DNA from: Silvanigrella paludirubra
GTDB taxonomy: Bacteria; Bdellovibrionota_B; Oligoflexia; Silvanigrellales; Silvanigrellaceae
NCBI RefSeq assembly: GCF_009208775.1
Contig: NZ_WFLM01000001.1
Location: 475,325 to 539,324, forward strand
Direction of reading: 5' to 3'
Length of the DNA stretch: 64,000 nt
In this document: one piece after another, positions 44,256-52,721 of the stretch
How the letters are laid out: every line of letters begins with the position of its first letter
Position numbering within the stretch: position 1 is the first letter of the stretch
Translations under genes and position numbers: made by a program
Notes under the pieces: generated by a model
The model's input: the letters and a program-made list of their open reading frames with translations, nothing else
Databases searched by the model: none
Told to the model about the DNA's origin: nothing

Positions 44256-45629
44256 TTATGATATTTGAAGTAATGGATGTTTTAAAGAAGGAGAAATAAT
44301 GTTACCTATTGTGTCAAGTAAACCAATATTAGATAACCAATTTTCAAATTCGGGAGCTCTTTTTAACTTTAAAAGATCACGTAAATAGAGGGCATCATGA
44401 AAAGATGTACTCTGATAATTTAACATAATATCATCAGCACCCGGAATTCCCATGATAAAAGTAACGCCTGCATTCCCTAATAATGTAAGTAAAATATCCA
44501 TATCATCTTGGTCTGCTTCTGCATGATTTGTGTAACAAATATCACAACCTATTGGGAGACCTAGTAATTTTCCACAAAAATGATCTTCTAAACCTGCTCT
44601 TATTATTTGTTTTCCATCAAATAAATATTCAGGACCTATAAATCCAACAACGGTATTTACCAAAAGAGGTGAAAAATGTCTTGCCACTGCATAAGCTCTC
44701 GCTTCGCATGTTTGCTGATCTATATCAAAATGAGCGTCCGATGAAAGTGCACTACCTTGTCCTGTTTCAAAATACATTACATTATTTCCAATCGATCCTC
44801 GATTTAGCGATAAAGCAGCTTGATAAGACTCATTTAAAATAGAAAGATTAATTCCAAAATGTTCATTTGCTTTTTGCGTTCCAGCAATAGATTGAAACAC
44901 AAGATCAATGGGAATATTTTTTTCTATTAATTTTATTGAATTTGTTACATGAGTCAAAATACAGGATTGAGTTGGAATTTGAAATTTTAAAATTATATCG
45001 TTTAATAATTCATTCATAGTAGCTAAAGTTGTTAAGTTATCACTTACAGGATTAATACCAATAACTGCATCTCCACTTCCATAAAATAGTCCGTCAATAA
45101 GGGAAGCTGTTATGCCTTTTAAATCATCTGTAGGATGGTTTGGTTGCAAGCGAACAGATAATCTATTTGGAAGTCCAATCGTATTTCTAAATTTTGTAAC
45201 GACGCGGCATTTTTTAGCTACTGTAATCAAATCCTGATTTCTCATAAGTTTGCTAGTGGCAGCAGCCATTTCAGGGGTTATCCCTTTTGAAATATGGTTT
45301 AATTTTTCTGATGTTGCTTCGTCAGATAATAACCAATTTCGAAAGTCACCTACAGTCAAATGAGAAATATATTGAAATGAATTTTTATCATGGGTATCTA
45401 TTATCAGTCTTGTTACCTCATCTTCTTCATAAGGAACTAAACTTTCAGTTAAAAAATATTTTAATGGAATTTCAGCTAAAGCAAATTTAGCCGCCATTCT
45501 TTCTTCCGCATTAATTGCTGAAATACCTGCAAGGTTATCACCAGAGCGTTCAGGGGATGCTTTTGCAAGTAAAGTTTTTAAGTCTTTAAATTGAAATATT
45601 TTATTACCAATAGTATGTTTATAAATCAT
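44256..45629 (-). CDS. eutB: Ethanolamine ammonia-lyase, large subunit
   Basis: 457-residue heavy chain carrying the active site, a TIM barrel that binds ethanolamine and adenosylcobalamin. It starts with the usual FQFKDLKTLLAKASPERSGD, and contains AGISAINAEERMAAKFALAE, LPNRLSVRLQPNHPTDDLKG, LIDGLFYGSGDAVIGINPVS and MYFETGQGSALSSDAHFDID, all typical. Length is that of E. coli EutB (453). It is co-directional with eutC. The region upstream, to the RCC1-repeat gene, is 300 bases of AT-rich sequence that must hold its promoter; no cobalamin riboswitch-like B12 box was found. Confidence 0.95.
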   Translation of the reverse strand: MIYKHTIGNKIFQFKDLKTLLAKASPERSGDNLAGISAINAEERMAAKFALAEIPLKYFLTESLVPYEEDEVTRLIIDTHDKNSFQYISHLTVGDFRNWLLSDEATSEKLNHISKGITPEMAAATSKLMRNQDLITVAKKCRVVTKFRNTIGLPNRLSVRLQPNHPTDDLKGITASLIDGLFYGSGDAVIGINPVSDNLTTLATMNELLNDIILKFQIPTQSCILTHVTNSIKLIEKNIPIDLVFQSIAGTQKANEHFGINLSILNESYQAALSLNRGSIGNNVMYFETGQGSALSSDAHFDIDQQTCEARAYAVARHFSPLLVNTVVGFIGPEYLFDGKQIIRAGLEDHFCGKLLGLPIGCDICYTNHAEADQDDMDILLTLLGNAGVTFIMGIPGADDIMLNYQSTSFHDALYLRDLLKLKRAPEFENWLSNIGLLDTIGNIISPSLKHPLLQIS

Positions 45630-45932
45630 TTGATAAGTATTCCATGAAAGGATTTATTTTAATTGAGCCATTAGATAATTACAATATAATTTTTAATTAT
45701 ACAAATATTTTAAATAAAAAATAATAAAAATATAGACATAATAAAAGATTTAATTTTAGGAAAATATTGCATTTAAATTGTCAAATTTAAAATATTTAAA
45801 AATTTTTAATCTATAATAATATTAATATAAATAAAATTTTTATAAATCAGATTGAAGGTTTTTTAGTTGGCTAAAATATTATTAAAAATATATTAAAATG
45901 AAATAAAGTTATATTAAAATAAAGGAATTTCT
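45630..45932. other. AT-rich divergent intergenic region
   Basis: About 300 bases between eutB (leftward) and the RCC1-repeat gene (rightward). It is over 80% A+T by eye, with many TATAAT-like words, so individual promoters cannot be picked out. No open frame of note, repeat or riboswitch-like structure was seen. Confidence 0.35.
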
Positions 45933-47201
45933 GTGAATATAAAAAGTATTTTAATATTTTCAAATATTTTTGTGGTTTTCATTTCTTGCAATCAGCTTTA
46001 CGATTTAAACGATCCTACAATTCCGTTATCAGAAAATACATTTAACTCTCTTGATGAACTTGTAAACTATTCTATAAAAATTGGATATGTTCCTTCCTAT
46101 ACAACAAATGGAGGTGAATATGGTTTAATTAGTTTAGGTGATACGAGTGGATGTGTTGTTATGAGAAATGGAACTGTAAAATGCTGGGGCTACAATGCAA
46201 ATGGACAACTTGGTACAGGTGATTTAGTGAATAGAGTAACACCTACACTTGCTTCAGCATTACCAACAACTACGGTAACGGGAGGTGATTTTTCCGTTGC
46301 TATTGCTTCTGAATATCAACATTCTTGCGGTTATTTTAAAACAGGTTTTAAATGTTGGGGTGATCAAACAAATGGTAAACTAGGGAATGGCGTTACATCA
46401 TCTACAAATCAATTAACACCTGTTTCCGTAACAAATTTATCTGGCAGGCAATTAAAGAAATTTAATGCTGGAGATAATCATTCATGTGGGCTTTTTGTTG
46501 ATGATGGTAGCATTAAATGTTGGGGTGATAATGCAAGCGGGCAATTAGGAGATGGGACTACAACAGTGAGATCAGGTGGAGTTACTCCAGTTACGGGTGG
46601 CACTTCATTTTCTTTTTCATGCGCAGATTTTACGAGTTGCTCCGTATCTACTGCTAATCAATTAAAATGCTGGGGGGGTATTTTATCTGCGACTTCTCCA
46701 ACATTAGTTTCATCAAATGCGACTTTTGTATCTAGTGGAGAGGGAGGACATATGTGTTTCATTACCACTGCTCAAAACGTCCAATGCTTTGGAAACAATT
46801 CAAATGGACAATTGGGAAATGGTTCAACAGGAGGCTCTTCCACTACCCCTGTGACTGTGTCAAATCTCACTGGAGCGAGTATGGTTATTGCAGGAAATAA
46901 TCACACGTGTGCTGTTACAAACAATAATCAATCTGCTTATTGCTGGGGAGATAATTCGACAGGACAATTAGGTGCTGGTGTTTCTTTAACGAACTATAGT
47001 GTTCCTCAAAAAGTTGTTGGACTTCCTTCTGGTGCAATCATTGTTGATATTGCTTCTGGTGATGCCGTAAGTTGTGTTTTATTATCTAATGATGATGTCT
47101 ATTGCTGGGGGAATAACTCAAGCAATGACTTTTTGGGGGTTGCTAAATCTACTGCAAATTCTTCAACAGCAATTAAAATTTTAAATAGAGCTGATCCTTA
47201 A
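45933..47201 (+). CDS. RCC1-repeat beta-propeller lipoprotein
   Basis: 422-residue secreted protein. The GTG start follows AAAGGAATTTCT. A signal with lipobox FISC (Cys near residue 19) anchors it in the membrane, and residues about 85-415 make seven RCC1 repeats, each with a CWG (once CFG) core and mostly GQLGxG after it: KCWGYNANGQLG, KCWGDQTNGKLG, KCWGDNASGQLG, KCWGGILS, QCFGNNSNGQLG, YCWGDNSTGQLG, YCWGNNSSND. That is one seven-bladed propeller. Every blade also has a Cys 8-13 residues before the CWG Cys, so each blade probably holds a disulphide, as expected for an exported protein. RCC1 propellers are protein-binding scaffolds; a role in adhesion or interaction with a host or prey is an inference. 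Confidence 0.8.
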   Translation: MNIKSILIFSNIFVVFISCNQLYDLNDPTIPLSENTFNSLDELVNYSIKIGYVPSYTTNGGEYGLISLGDTSGCVVMRNGTVKCWGYNANGQLGTGDLVNRVTPTLASALPTTTVTGGDFSVAIASEYQHSCGYFKTGFKCWGDQTNGKLGNGVTSSTNQLTPVSVTNLSGRQLKKFNAGDNHSCGLFVDDGSIKCWGDNASGQLGDGTTTVRSGGVTPVTGGTSFSFSCADFTSCSVSTANQLKCWGGILSATSPTLVSSNATFVSSGEGGHMCFITTAQNVQCFGNNSNGQLGNGSTGGSSTTPVTVSNLTGASMVIAGNNHTCAVTNNNQSAYCWGDNSTGQLGAGVSLTNYSVPQKVVGLPSGAIIVDIASGDAVSCVLLSNDDVYCWGNNSSNDFLGVAKSTANSSTAIKILNRADP

Positions 47202-47381
47202 TAATTTGAATGTTATTTTAACTTATAGTAACAAATCATCATTAATAAATAATAAAATATTTTTTAAAATAGGCTTATAATTTCAAGCATACAAAATATT
47301 TTAAAATTTAATTGGCTAAAATAGAATTTAAAAAAAATAGTGGTATCATATTTTACGTAATTTGAAATAAAGGAGATTGCC

Positions 47382-48011
47382 ATGTCATCTACATTAGAAA
47401 TTTTAAAAAAACGCACATCAGCAAATAATTTTAATAATACAAAACAAATAAGCGAATCAGATATCCGAGAACTTATTAGTTATGCCTGTGAAGCCCCCTC
47501 TTCTTTTAATATTCAACACTGGAGATTTGTTGCAGTAACTGAAAAGGATGTTAAGGAAAAATTAAAAGCTGTTGCGTTTGGTCAACAAAAAATATCTGAT
47601 GCTGCTGTTACATTTGCGGTGTTGGGAGATCTCAAAGGAATAGATAAACTTTCTGAAGCAATTTCTCCCATGCTTAAATCTGGTGCTATAGATCAAAAAG
47701 CTCATGATGGTTGGCTTGGAATGGCAACGGGAATGTATAAAGATAATCCACAATTAGTTCGTGATGAAGCTATTCGTTCAGCCTCTTTAGCTGGAATGAA
47801 TCTTATGATTGCAGCTCAAGCAAAAGGTTTTGTCAGTGGCGCAATGGTGGGCTTTGATCCTGAAGGAGTTAAAAAGGTTCTTGGAATTTCAGATCGCTAT
47901 GTGCCTGTAATGTTAATTGCAGTTGGCCCTGAAGCTCCTGGAAATTGGCCTCGCAAACCACGGTTTTCAGTTGATCAAGTTTTAAGTTTGAACAAGTTTA
48001 AAGAGTTTTAA
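47382..48011 (+). CDS. Nitroreductase-family protein
   Basis: 209-residue FMN-dependent oxidoreductase. The N-terminal FMN-binding pattern is KKRTSANNFNNTKQISESDI with EAPSSFNIQHWRFVAV. The mid region shows DEAIRSASLAGMNLMIAAQAK, and the C-terminus VPVMLIAVGPEAPG with NWPRKPRFSVDQVL, all usual for the NfsB-like nitroreductases. These reduce quinones, nitro compounds or flavins with NAD(P)H. AAAGGAGATTGCC gives a strong ribosome-binding site. It is convergent with the NADP-dependent reductase. Confidence 0.88.
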   Translation: MSSTLEILKKRTSANNFNNTKQISESDIRELISYACEAPSSFNIQHWRFVAVTEKDVKEKLKAVAFGQQKISDAAVTFAVLGDLKGIDKLSEAISPMLKSGAIDQKAHDGWLGMATGMYKDNPQLVRDEAIRSASLAGMNLMIAAQAKGFVSGAMVGFDPEGVKKVLGISDRYVPVMLIAVGPEAPGNWPRKPRFSVDQVLSLNKFKEF

Positions 48012-48075
48012 ACTACGAGTAGATTTCATTTTTTTATTTGTAGATTGTTTGGGCTTTATGTTATTTTTTTTAAAT

Positions 48076-48714
48076 TCATTTTCTTCTAAGAATTCCAAAA
48101 GAAAAATCTCTGCCCATTCCAAATTTATATGCAGATTGTATCCATAATAAGGCAAAAGGTTCTAATAATCGAGCACTAGATAATGGACCTACATCTAAAG
48201 ATTCAAAGCCAATATCTTCTATTAATTTTGCAACAACACTTCTGTTTTTTTGATCGTTACTACAAAAAAACATAATTGATTTTCTATTTTCCAAAATAGG
48301 ATCTTCCATTATATTAAATCCAGTTGTATTAAATGATTTATATACAAGGCATTCAGGTGCTAAATTTTGAATTATTTCAGATCCAGATGTATTGTGTCCT
48401 ACTTCTAATCCACTCAAATCTTTTTTTAATGGATTTGTGCAATCAATTAAAATTTTATTTTTAAGATGACTTGAAATAGATTTTATCAACTCTTCAACAG
48501 CACTCCAGGGTGTTGCTAAATAAATGATATCGGCTTTTATTATAGAATCAATAATACTGTTAATTTCTATAGAGCTTCCTAATTCTTTCTTTAAATTTAT
48601 ATTTTTATCTGAATTTACATCTCTTACTCCAAAAAATACTTTATGACCTTTTTGGAAAAGTTTTTTTGCAAGAGTACCTCCTACATTACCTGAACCTATA
48701 AATGAAATATTCAT
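48076..48714 (-). CDS. F420-dependent NADP reductase-like protein
   Basis: 212 residues from the ATG at 48714 (AAGGAGAGTTTTAAA upstream); an earlier in-frame ATG at 48780 has no ribosome-binding site. The Rossmann fold begins ISFIGSGNVGGTLAKKLF, then the phosphate-binding GVRD, IIYLATPWSAVEELI and LIDCTNPLK, and GPLSSARLLEPFALLW. This is the NADP oxidoreductase, coenzyme F420-dependent family (PF03807). Bacterial relatives often lack F420 and act as NADP-dependent reductases of unknown substrate, so the F420 name should not be taken literally here. It is convergent with the nitroreductase. Confidence 0.8.
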   Translation of the reverse strand: MNISFIGSGNVGGTLAKKLFQKGHKVFFGVRDVNSDKNINLKKELGSSIEINSIIDSIIKADIIYLATPWSAVEELIKSISSHLKNKILIDCTNPLKKDLSGLEVGHNTSGSEIIQNLAPECLVYKSFNTTGFNIMEDPILENRKSIMFFCSNDQKNRSVVAKLIEDIGFESLDVGPLSSARLLEPFALLWIQSAYKFGMGRDFSFGILRRK

Positions 48715-48872
48715 TTTTAAAACTCTCCTTATAATAAATAAGTAATACTTAAAAGAAGAAAATTGAAAATGTTTCTTCAAAATTCTATTTTATACATTTT
48801 TATAAAACTTATTATGCCATAATTTGGTTAAAAATTTAAAATTTATTTGAAAAAAAATAAACTTTTTTTAAA

Positions 48873-49694
48873 CTATATATAGAAAATGACATTAAAGAAG
48901 GTATAAATAATTTTTTTTACTTCTTCAGGTTTATCCCAAAAAACAGCATGTCCTACATTTTTAAAAAATATTGATATATCATCAAAGTTTTCTTTCAAAT
49001 AATTTAATTGAATGCCAGGATCCTCTTCACCTATTAGAATCTTTATTTTTTTTCTATGCTTTTCAACACATTCTTTAGGGCTTATTCCTTCTAAATTCAT
49101 GACTGATTTATACCAATACTCTCTCATTTCTCCATCAGCTCTTAGAACATTTTCCACAATTTTATCAACTTTAAATTCATTTTGATATGAATTTGATTTT
49201 AAGCCTCCATTTGAAACGTAAAATTTTGCTTCATTTTTTGTTAAATTATTTTTACCAATAAGTGGCGTTGCCTCATTAAAAATAAATACCTTATCAAAGT
49301 TTTTTTCAATATAAGAGCAAGGTGAATATCCATCTAAAATAACATTTTGTATGAAATTATATTTATCAAGTATTTCTAATGCAATATTGCCACCAATAGA
49401 CCAGCCGTAAATATTTAAATTTTTAATTTTTAAATCAGCTAATAGTTCTATAATAGAGTCTGCAAATCCAGAGATTGAATAGGATTGTTTTTTATTTTTT
49501 GAATTTTCACTTTCTCCATGTCCAAGAAGATCAATGGATAGAATTCTAAAGTTACTATATAAATTATTTATTAAATAATGAAAAATCTCTTTGCTACAAG
49601 AAAGTCCATGAATTAATAAAAGGCAATTATTTGAATTTGAGTTCATGTCATAATAAGAAATATTGCCAAAATTTGACTGAAATATTTTTAGCAT
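48873..49694 (-). CDS. Alpha/beta hydrolase
   Basis: About 273 residues from the ATG at 49694 (GGAAAGC upstream), preferred over 49718. The oxyanion and nucleophile motifs are LLLIHGLSCSKE and IYGWSIGGNIALE (Ser nucleophile). The acid is in LIGEEDPG, and the catalytic His in KNVGHAVFWDKPEEV. These give the Ser-Asp-His triad of esterases, lipases and related enzymes. The cap region between residues about 130 and 200 is short. It has no operon partner; substrate unknown. Just upstream lies a stretch of decayed DNA. Confidence 0.85.
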   Translation of the reverse strand: MLKIFQSNFGNISYYDMNSNSNNCLLLIHGLSCSKEIFHYLINNLYSNFRILSIDLLGHGESENSKNKKQSYSISGFADSIIELLADLKIKNLNIYGWSIGGNIALEILDKYNFIQNVILDGYSPCSYIEKNFDKVFIFNEATPLIGKNNLTKNEAKFYVSNGGLKSNSYQNEFKVDKIVENVLRADGEMREYWYKSVMNLEGISPKECVEKHRKKIKILIGEEDPGIQLNYLKENFDDISIFFKNVGHAVFWDKPEEVKKIIYTFFNVIFYI

Positions 49695-49718
49695 AAAATT
49701 AGCTTTCCGCTGGTACAA

Positions 49719-50356
49719 GTATTATTTTTAAGAGAGAAATGAACTGAATTCAGAAATTCTCTTTATGAAAACAATAAGAACTGCATGATTTGCAAAAAGA
49801 GTTCTCCTTTTAGTACACAAATTGAAGGTCAATTTCAAGTTTCTGCTTAAATTATGAGACTTTTTTTGTCAACTAAGGTGACTTGGGAGCAATGCTACTC
49901 GGTTAAGCTGAACCTGATAAAAGAATTGTTGATTTTACTCTTTTTCTTTGTCCAAAAGAATTTTTACTTTCTCGATAATTAACTCGGGATATTTTTGTTC
50001 CTATATATTCTAGTAAGTTATTTAGTTCATTCAATGAAAATGATACTAATTGAATCAAATTATCTGAAATAATATTTAATGCACTTTATATATTCACTTT
50101 TAAATTCCAAGAACTTTTTCTTAAAATTAATGTTTCTTTAAGTTTCTTTTCCTCAGTGTAGATTTTTTTATCAAATAACCTAAAATTTTCAAAACATAGG
50201 CTTTTAGAATGACCGTTTTTTTCTCTTCATTTCTAGAATTGAAATATCTTTATTTATAATTGATATTGCTAAATAAGACTCCTTTGAATTCATATTATAT
50301 ATTATTAACCTAATTTTTATTTTTGCTTTTAAAATTAATTCTCGTTCTTCTTTAGC
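49719..50356. other. Decayed, non-coding stretch
   Basis: About 640 bases with no intact open frame. On the minus strand short pieces look like decayed coding sequence, such as an ATG-started fragment near 50295 (MNSKESYLAISIINKDISIL) and YRESKNSFGQRKRVK near 49950, but both are interrupted and I recognise no family. I treat it as pseudogene debris next to the IS6-type remnant. Confidence 0.35.
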
Positions 50357-50388
50357 TTAACTGAATGGCATTGACTCCCTAAGTTGCA
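50357..50388 (+). repeat. IS6-type terminal-repeat-like sequence, copy 1
   Basis: TTAACTGAATGGCATTGACT, followed by CCCTAAGTTGCA. The first 20 bases recur at 58089 and 59269 with few changes. The remnant transposase starts immediately after this copy. The words GGCATTGACT and GTTGCA resemble the ends of IS6-family elements. Confidence 0.4.
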
Positions 50389-50620
50389 GACTAGTAGAAG
50401 AACTTTTGGCAGAGCGCGGATTTTTTGTAGATCATACGACTATTCAACGTTAGATTGTGGAATACTGTCCAAAATTACTTAAGAAGTTTTATAAGCTTAG
50501 GAAAAGCATCTATGGAAGTTGGAGAATGGATTAGACTTACATCAAGGTAAAATATCAGTGGCATCACCTTTATCCATTCCAAGATTCTTTGTTACCTTCG
50601 ATTCTTTGCAACAGAACCTT
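50389..50620 (+). mobile_element. IS6-family transposase remnant
   Basis: On the plus strand one frame reads LVEELLAERGFFVDHTTIQR, stop, IVEYCPKLLKKFYKLRKSIY then GSWRMD, stop, TYIKVKYQWHHLYPFQDSLL. With Trp and Glu in place of the two TAG codons this is the N-terminal to middle part of an IS6/IS26-family transposase, including the first catalytic Asp (WRMD). The start, the later catalytic residues and the C-terminus are missing. It lies 150 bases left of the amino-acid biosynthesis-like cluster. Confidence 0.75.
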
Positions 50621-50773
50621 TTATTTAATTTTATATTTTCAAATTAAAGATAAAACTAGTAAATTAATTTATTAAAATTAAAATAAATATATTTTATTTA
50701 AAATTGACTTTCTTTATAATTAAGAATATCAAATTTTTAGATCATAAACAATTTAAAGAATAGGCGAGATATT

Positions 50774-51778
50774 ATGGCAAAAAAGAATATTTCATATGAA
50801 GAAACATATTTAGTAACACATTCAACAATAAATTCACTAAGGTCCTCTGTTATTTCAATGGGATTTAAAGAAATTCTACCTTGTATTATTTCAAAAAAAT
50901 ATGAACCAGGAGCAAAGCATTCTATTGCAATTCTTGGAAATAAAGAATTACCAAATATTTTAAAAAATGATTCATCTGTAGCAGCAATAGGTAAAGAAGC
51001 TTATTATTTACCCGTTAGCCATGTTGTTGAAAAACAAATGTCACTTCAATTTTTACAAAAAGCATTTTGTGTAGCTCCTTGTCTGCGTCTTTTAATGGAT
51101 GGCGAAGAAAAATCTGGAAAACATATTTATAATTTTTTTCAATTTGAAATTGAATGGCGAACAGAAAGTATGGAAGAAGTGTTTTTGACAGCAAATAAAA
51201 TTTTAAATAAAACTGCAGAAATTCTGTTAAGTGATAACGATATCATATCTATTTTAAATAAAAAAAATATACCGTTTAAAAACTTAGAATCTCTTTCTAC
51301 ATTACAGTTTCCTATCGTTTCATTTAGAGAAGCACAAAAATTAGTTGGAAAATCTACCAATTGTAATCAAGATTTTACGCAAGATGAAGATACAATTCTT
51401 TCCAATAATTTTAATTCTCCATTTTGGATATTTGATTACCCTGCTGGAGTAAGAGATTCTATTTATCATGAAAACGAAAAAGGAACATTCGATACTTATG
51501 ATTTAATGCTTCCATTTGGATTTGGTGAATTAACGACTGGAGGTATTAGACCTCAATCTAAAGAAGAAATTGTAAAGCAATCAATTACATTGGGTAAATC
51601 ATATTATCCAGCATATGCCGACTGGAAAGAAACAAGTAAAGTGCAAACTGCAGGATTTGGAATAGGCATTGAAAGATTTATGCGCTTTATAACAGACAGT
51701 AATTCAATATTAAATTTTGTTCAATATCACGATGATGGCCCAAATAAAAATATATGTGAAAGTTTTTTTGAAAATTAG
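50774..51778 (+). CDS. Stand-alone class II aminoacyl-tRNA synthetase-like enzyme (asparagine synthetase / AsnRS-like)
   Basis: 334 residues with only the catalytic core of a class IIb synthetase of the Asp/Asn type, and no N-terminal anticodon-binding OB fold. Motif 2 is CLRLLMDGEEK followed by KHIYNFFQFEIEW, with the Arg and His positions kept. FWIFDYPAGVRDSIYHE and FDTYDLMLPFGFGELTTGG match the AsnRS amino-acid pocket, and motif 3 is intact in GFGIGIERFMRF. Archaeal proteins of this design make asparagine from aspartate (AS-AR type), so this one could do the same or activate an Asp/Asn-like acid as adenylate. It opens a seven-gene cluster, with the next ATG 24 bases after its stop. AGGCGAGATATT precedes the ATG. 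Confidence 0.75.
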   Translation: MAKKNISYEETYLVTHSTINSLRSSVISMGFKEILPCIISKKYEPGAKHSIAILGNKELPNILKNDSSVAAIGKEAYYLPVSHVVEKQMSLQFLQKAFCVAPCLRLLMDGEEKSGKHIYNFFQFEIEWRTESMEEVFLTANKILNKTAEILLSDNDIISILNKKNIPFKNLESLSTLQFPIVSFREAQKLVGKSTNCNQDFTQDEDTILSNNFNSPFWIFDYPAGVRDSIYHENEKGTFDTYDLMLPFGFGELTTGGIRPQSKEEIVKQSITLGKSYYPAYADWKETSKVQTAGFGIGIERFMRFITDSNSILNFVQYHDDGPNKNICESFFEN

Positions 51779-51802
51779 ATAAATTTTGAGGTATATATAA
51801 AG

Positions 51803-52693
51803 ATGTTTTATATAGAAATATCAAATAAATTAAAATCAGAAATTAATAATTTGAGTGAATTCTCAGATAATACAATATTTTTTAATCCTGAGAAATTTGA
51901 GATTGCAGTAAATTTAATTGAAAAAAGACATTCTGAAGAAATTAATGAAATAAAATTATTAATTCAAAAAAATGGATATTTAGTTATTAAAAATTTACCA
52001 ATTGAATTTGAATTACCGTATACACCAAATGCCCCAGATGAAATTATTCAAAAAAAACATTATATAAGTGAAATAAATCTCGTTTTTATAGGTTATATTA
52101 TTGGTAGAATATTTTCATTTGAAGATGAAAACAAAAATAAAATTCATAATGTATTTCCATCTATAAATCATCAAGAATATACTAGCAGTCTAGGCTCTAA
52201 ACATCATTTATCATTACATACTGAAATAGCATTTTCAAAGTTTAAGCCAGACTATATTTCTCTAATTTGCGTTCGCAAGTCAAAAAATTTATCACCAACC
52301 CTATTATGTGATATGAAAAAAGTTTTTGAGGCAGTGCCAAAACATATATGGAATATTATTCAAAATGAAGATTATTTTATAAGACAACCAGCAACTTTTA
52401 AATCTGAAACTATTTATCGAAAAATAAAAGCAATTGAATTAGAAGAAAATAATAATTTTAGCTTCTTTTTTAATTTTATAGATGGAATGATGGTATCACT
52501 ATCTCAAAAAAGTCATGAAGCTTTAGATGTTATAAAAGATTATGTTTATAAATTAAAAGAAGAAGTTCTTTTAGAAGAAGGGCATGCAATTGTAATTGAT
52601 AATCATCGCTTTCTTCATGGTCGAGATCAAATACAAGCAAATTTTGATGGTTTTGATAGATGGCTTCAAAGAATTTATATTAGAAAAAAGTAA
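51803..52693 (+). CDS. AsnO/clavaminate-synthase-type Fe(II)/2-oxoglutarate oxygenase
   Basis: 296-residue non-haem iron oxygenase. The metal ligands are HTE (H139, E141, in LSLHTEIAFS) and a distal H272 (HRFLHGRDQI), and R286 in GFDRWLQR should bind 2-oxoglutarate. HxE in place of HxD, with a long N-terminal part before it, is characteristic of the clavaminate synthase, AsnO (L-asparagine beta-hydroxylase) and VioC group, which hydroxylate free amino acids. In this cluster an asparagine- or aspartate-like substrate is the natural guess, supported by the AsnRS-like neighbour. It is co-transcribed, and its end precedes the ATP-grasp start by 28 bases. Confidence 0.75.
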   Translation: MFYIEISNKLKSEINNLSEFSDNTIFFNPEKFEIAVNLIEKRHSEEINEIKLLIQKNGYLVIKNLPIEFELPYTPNAPDEIIQKKHYISEINLVFIGYIIGRIFSFEDENKNKIHNVFPSINHQEYTSSLGSKHHLSLHTEIAFSKFKPDYISLICVRKSKNLSPTLLCDMKKVFEAVPKHIWNIIQNEDYFIRQPATFKSETIYRKIKAIELEENNNFSFFFNFIDGMMVSLSQKSHEALDVIKDYVYKLKEEVLLEEGHAIVIDNHRFLHGRDQIQANFDGFDRWLQRIYIRKK

Positions 52694-52721
52694 CAGTACT
52701 TTATATTATAAAAGGTTTAAT

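Noticed and set aside
50774-51778. Genuine asparaginyl-tRNA synthetase
   Set aside because: The anticodon-binding OB domain is absent and the length is too short, so normal tRNA charging is unlikely.
52596-52721. N-terminal extension of the ATP-grasp protein
   Set aside because: The frame is open upstream, but it lies inside the oxygenase gene and lacks a ribosome-binding site; the GTG at 52722 fits the ATP-grasp N-terminus better.
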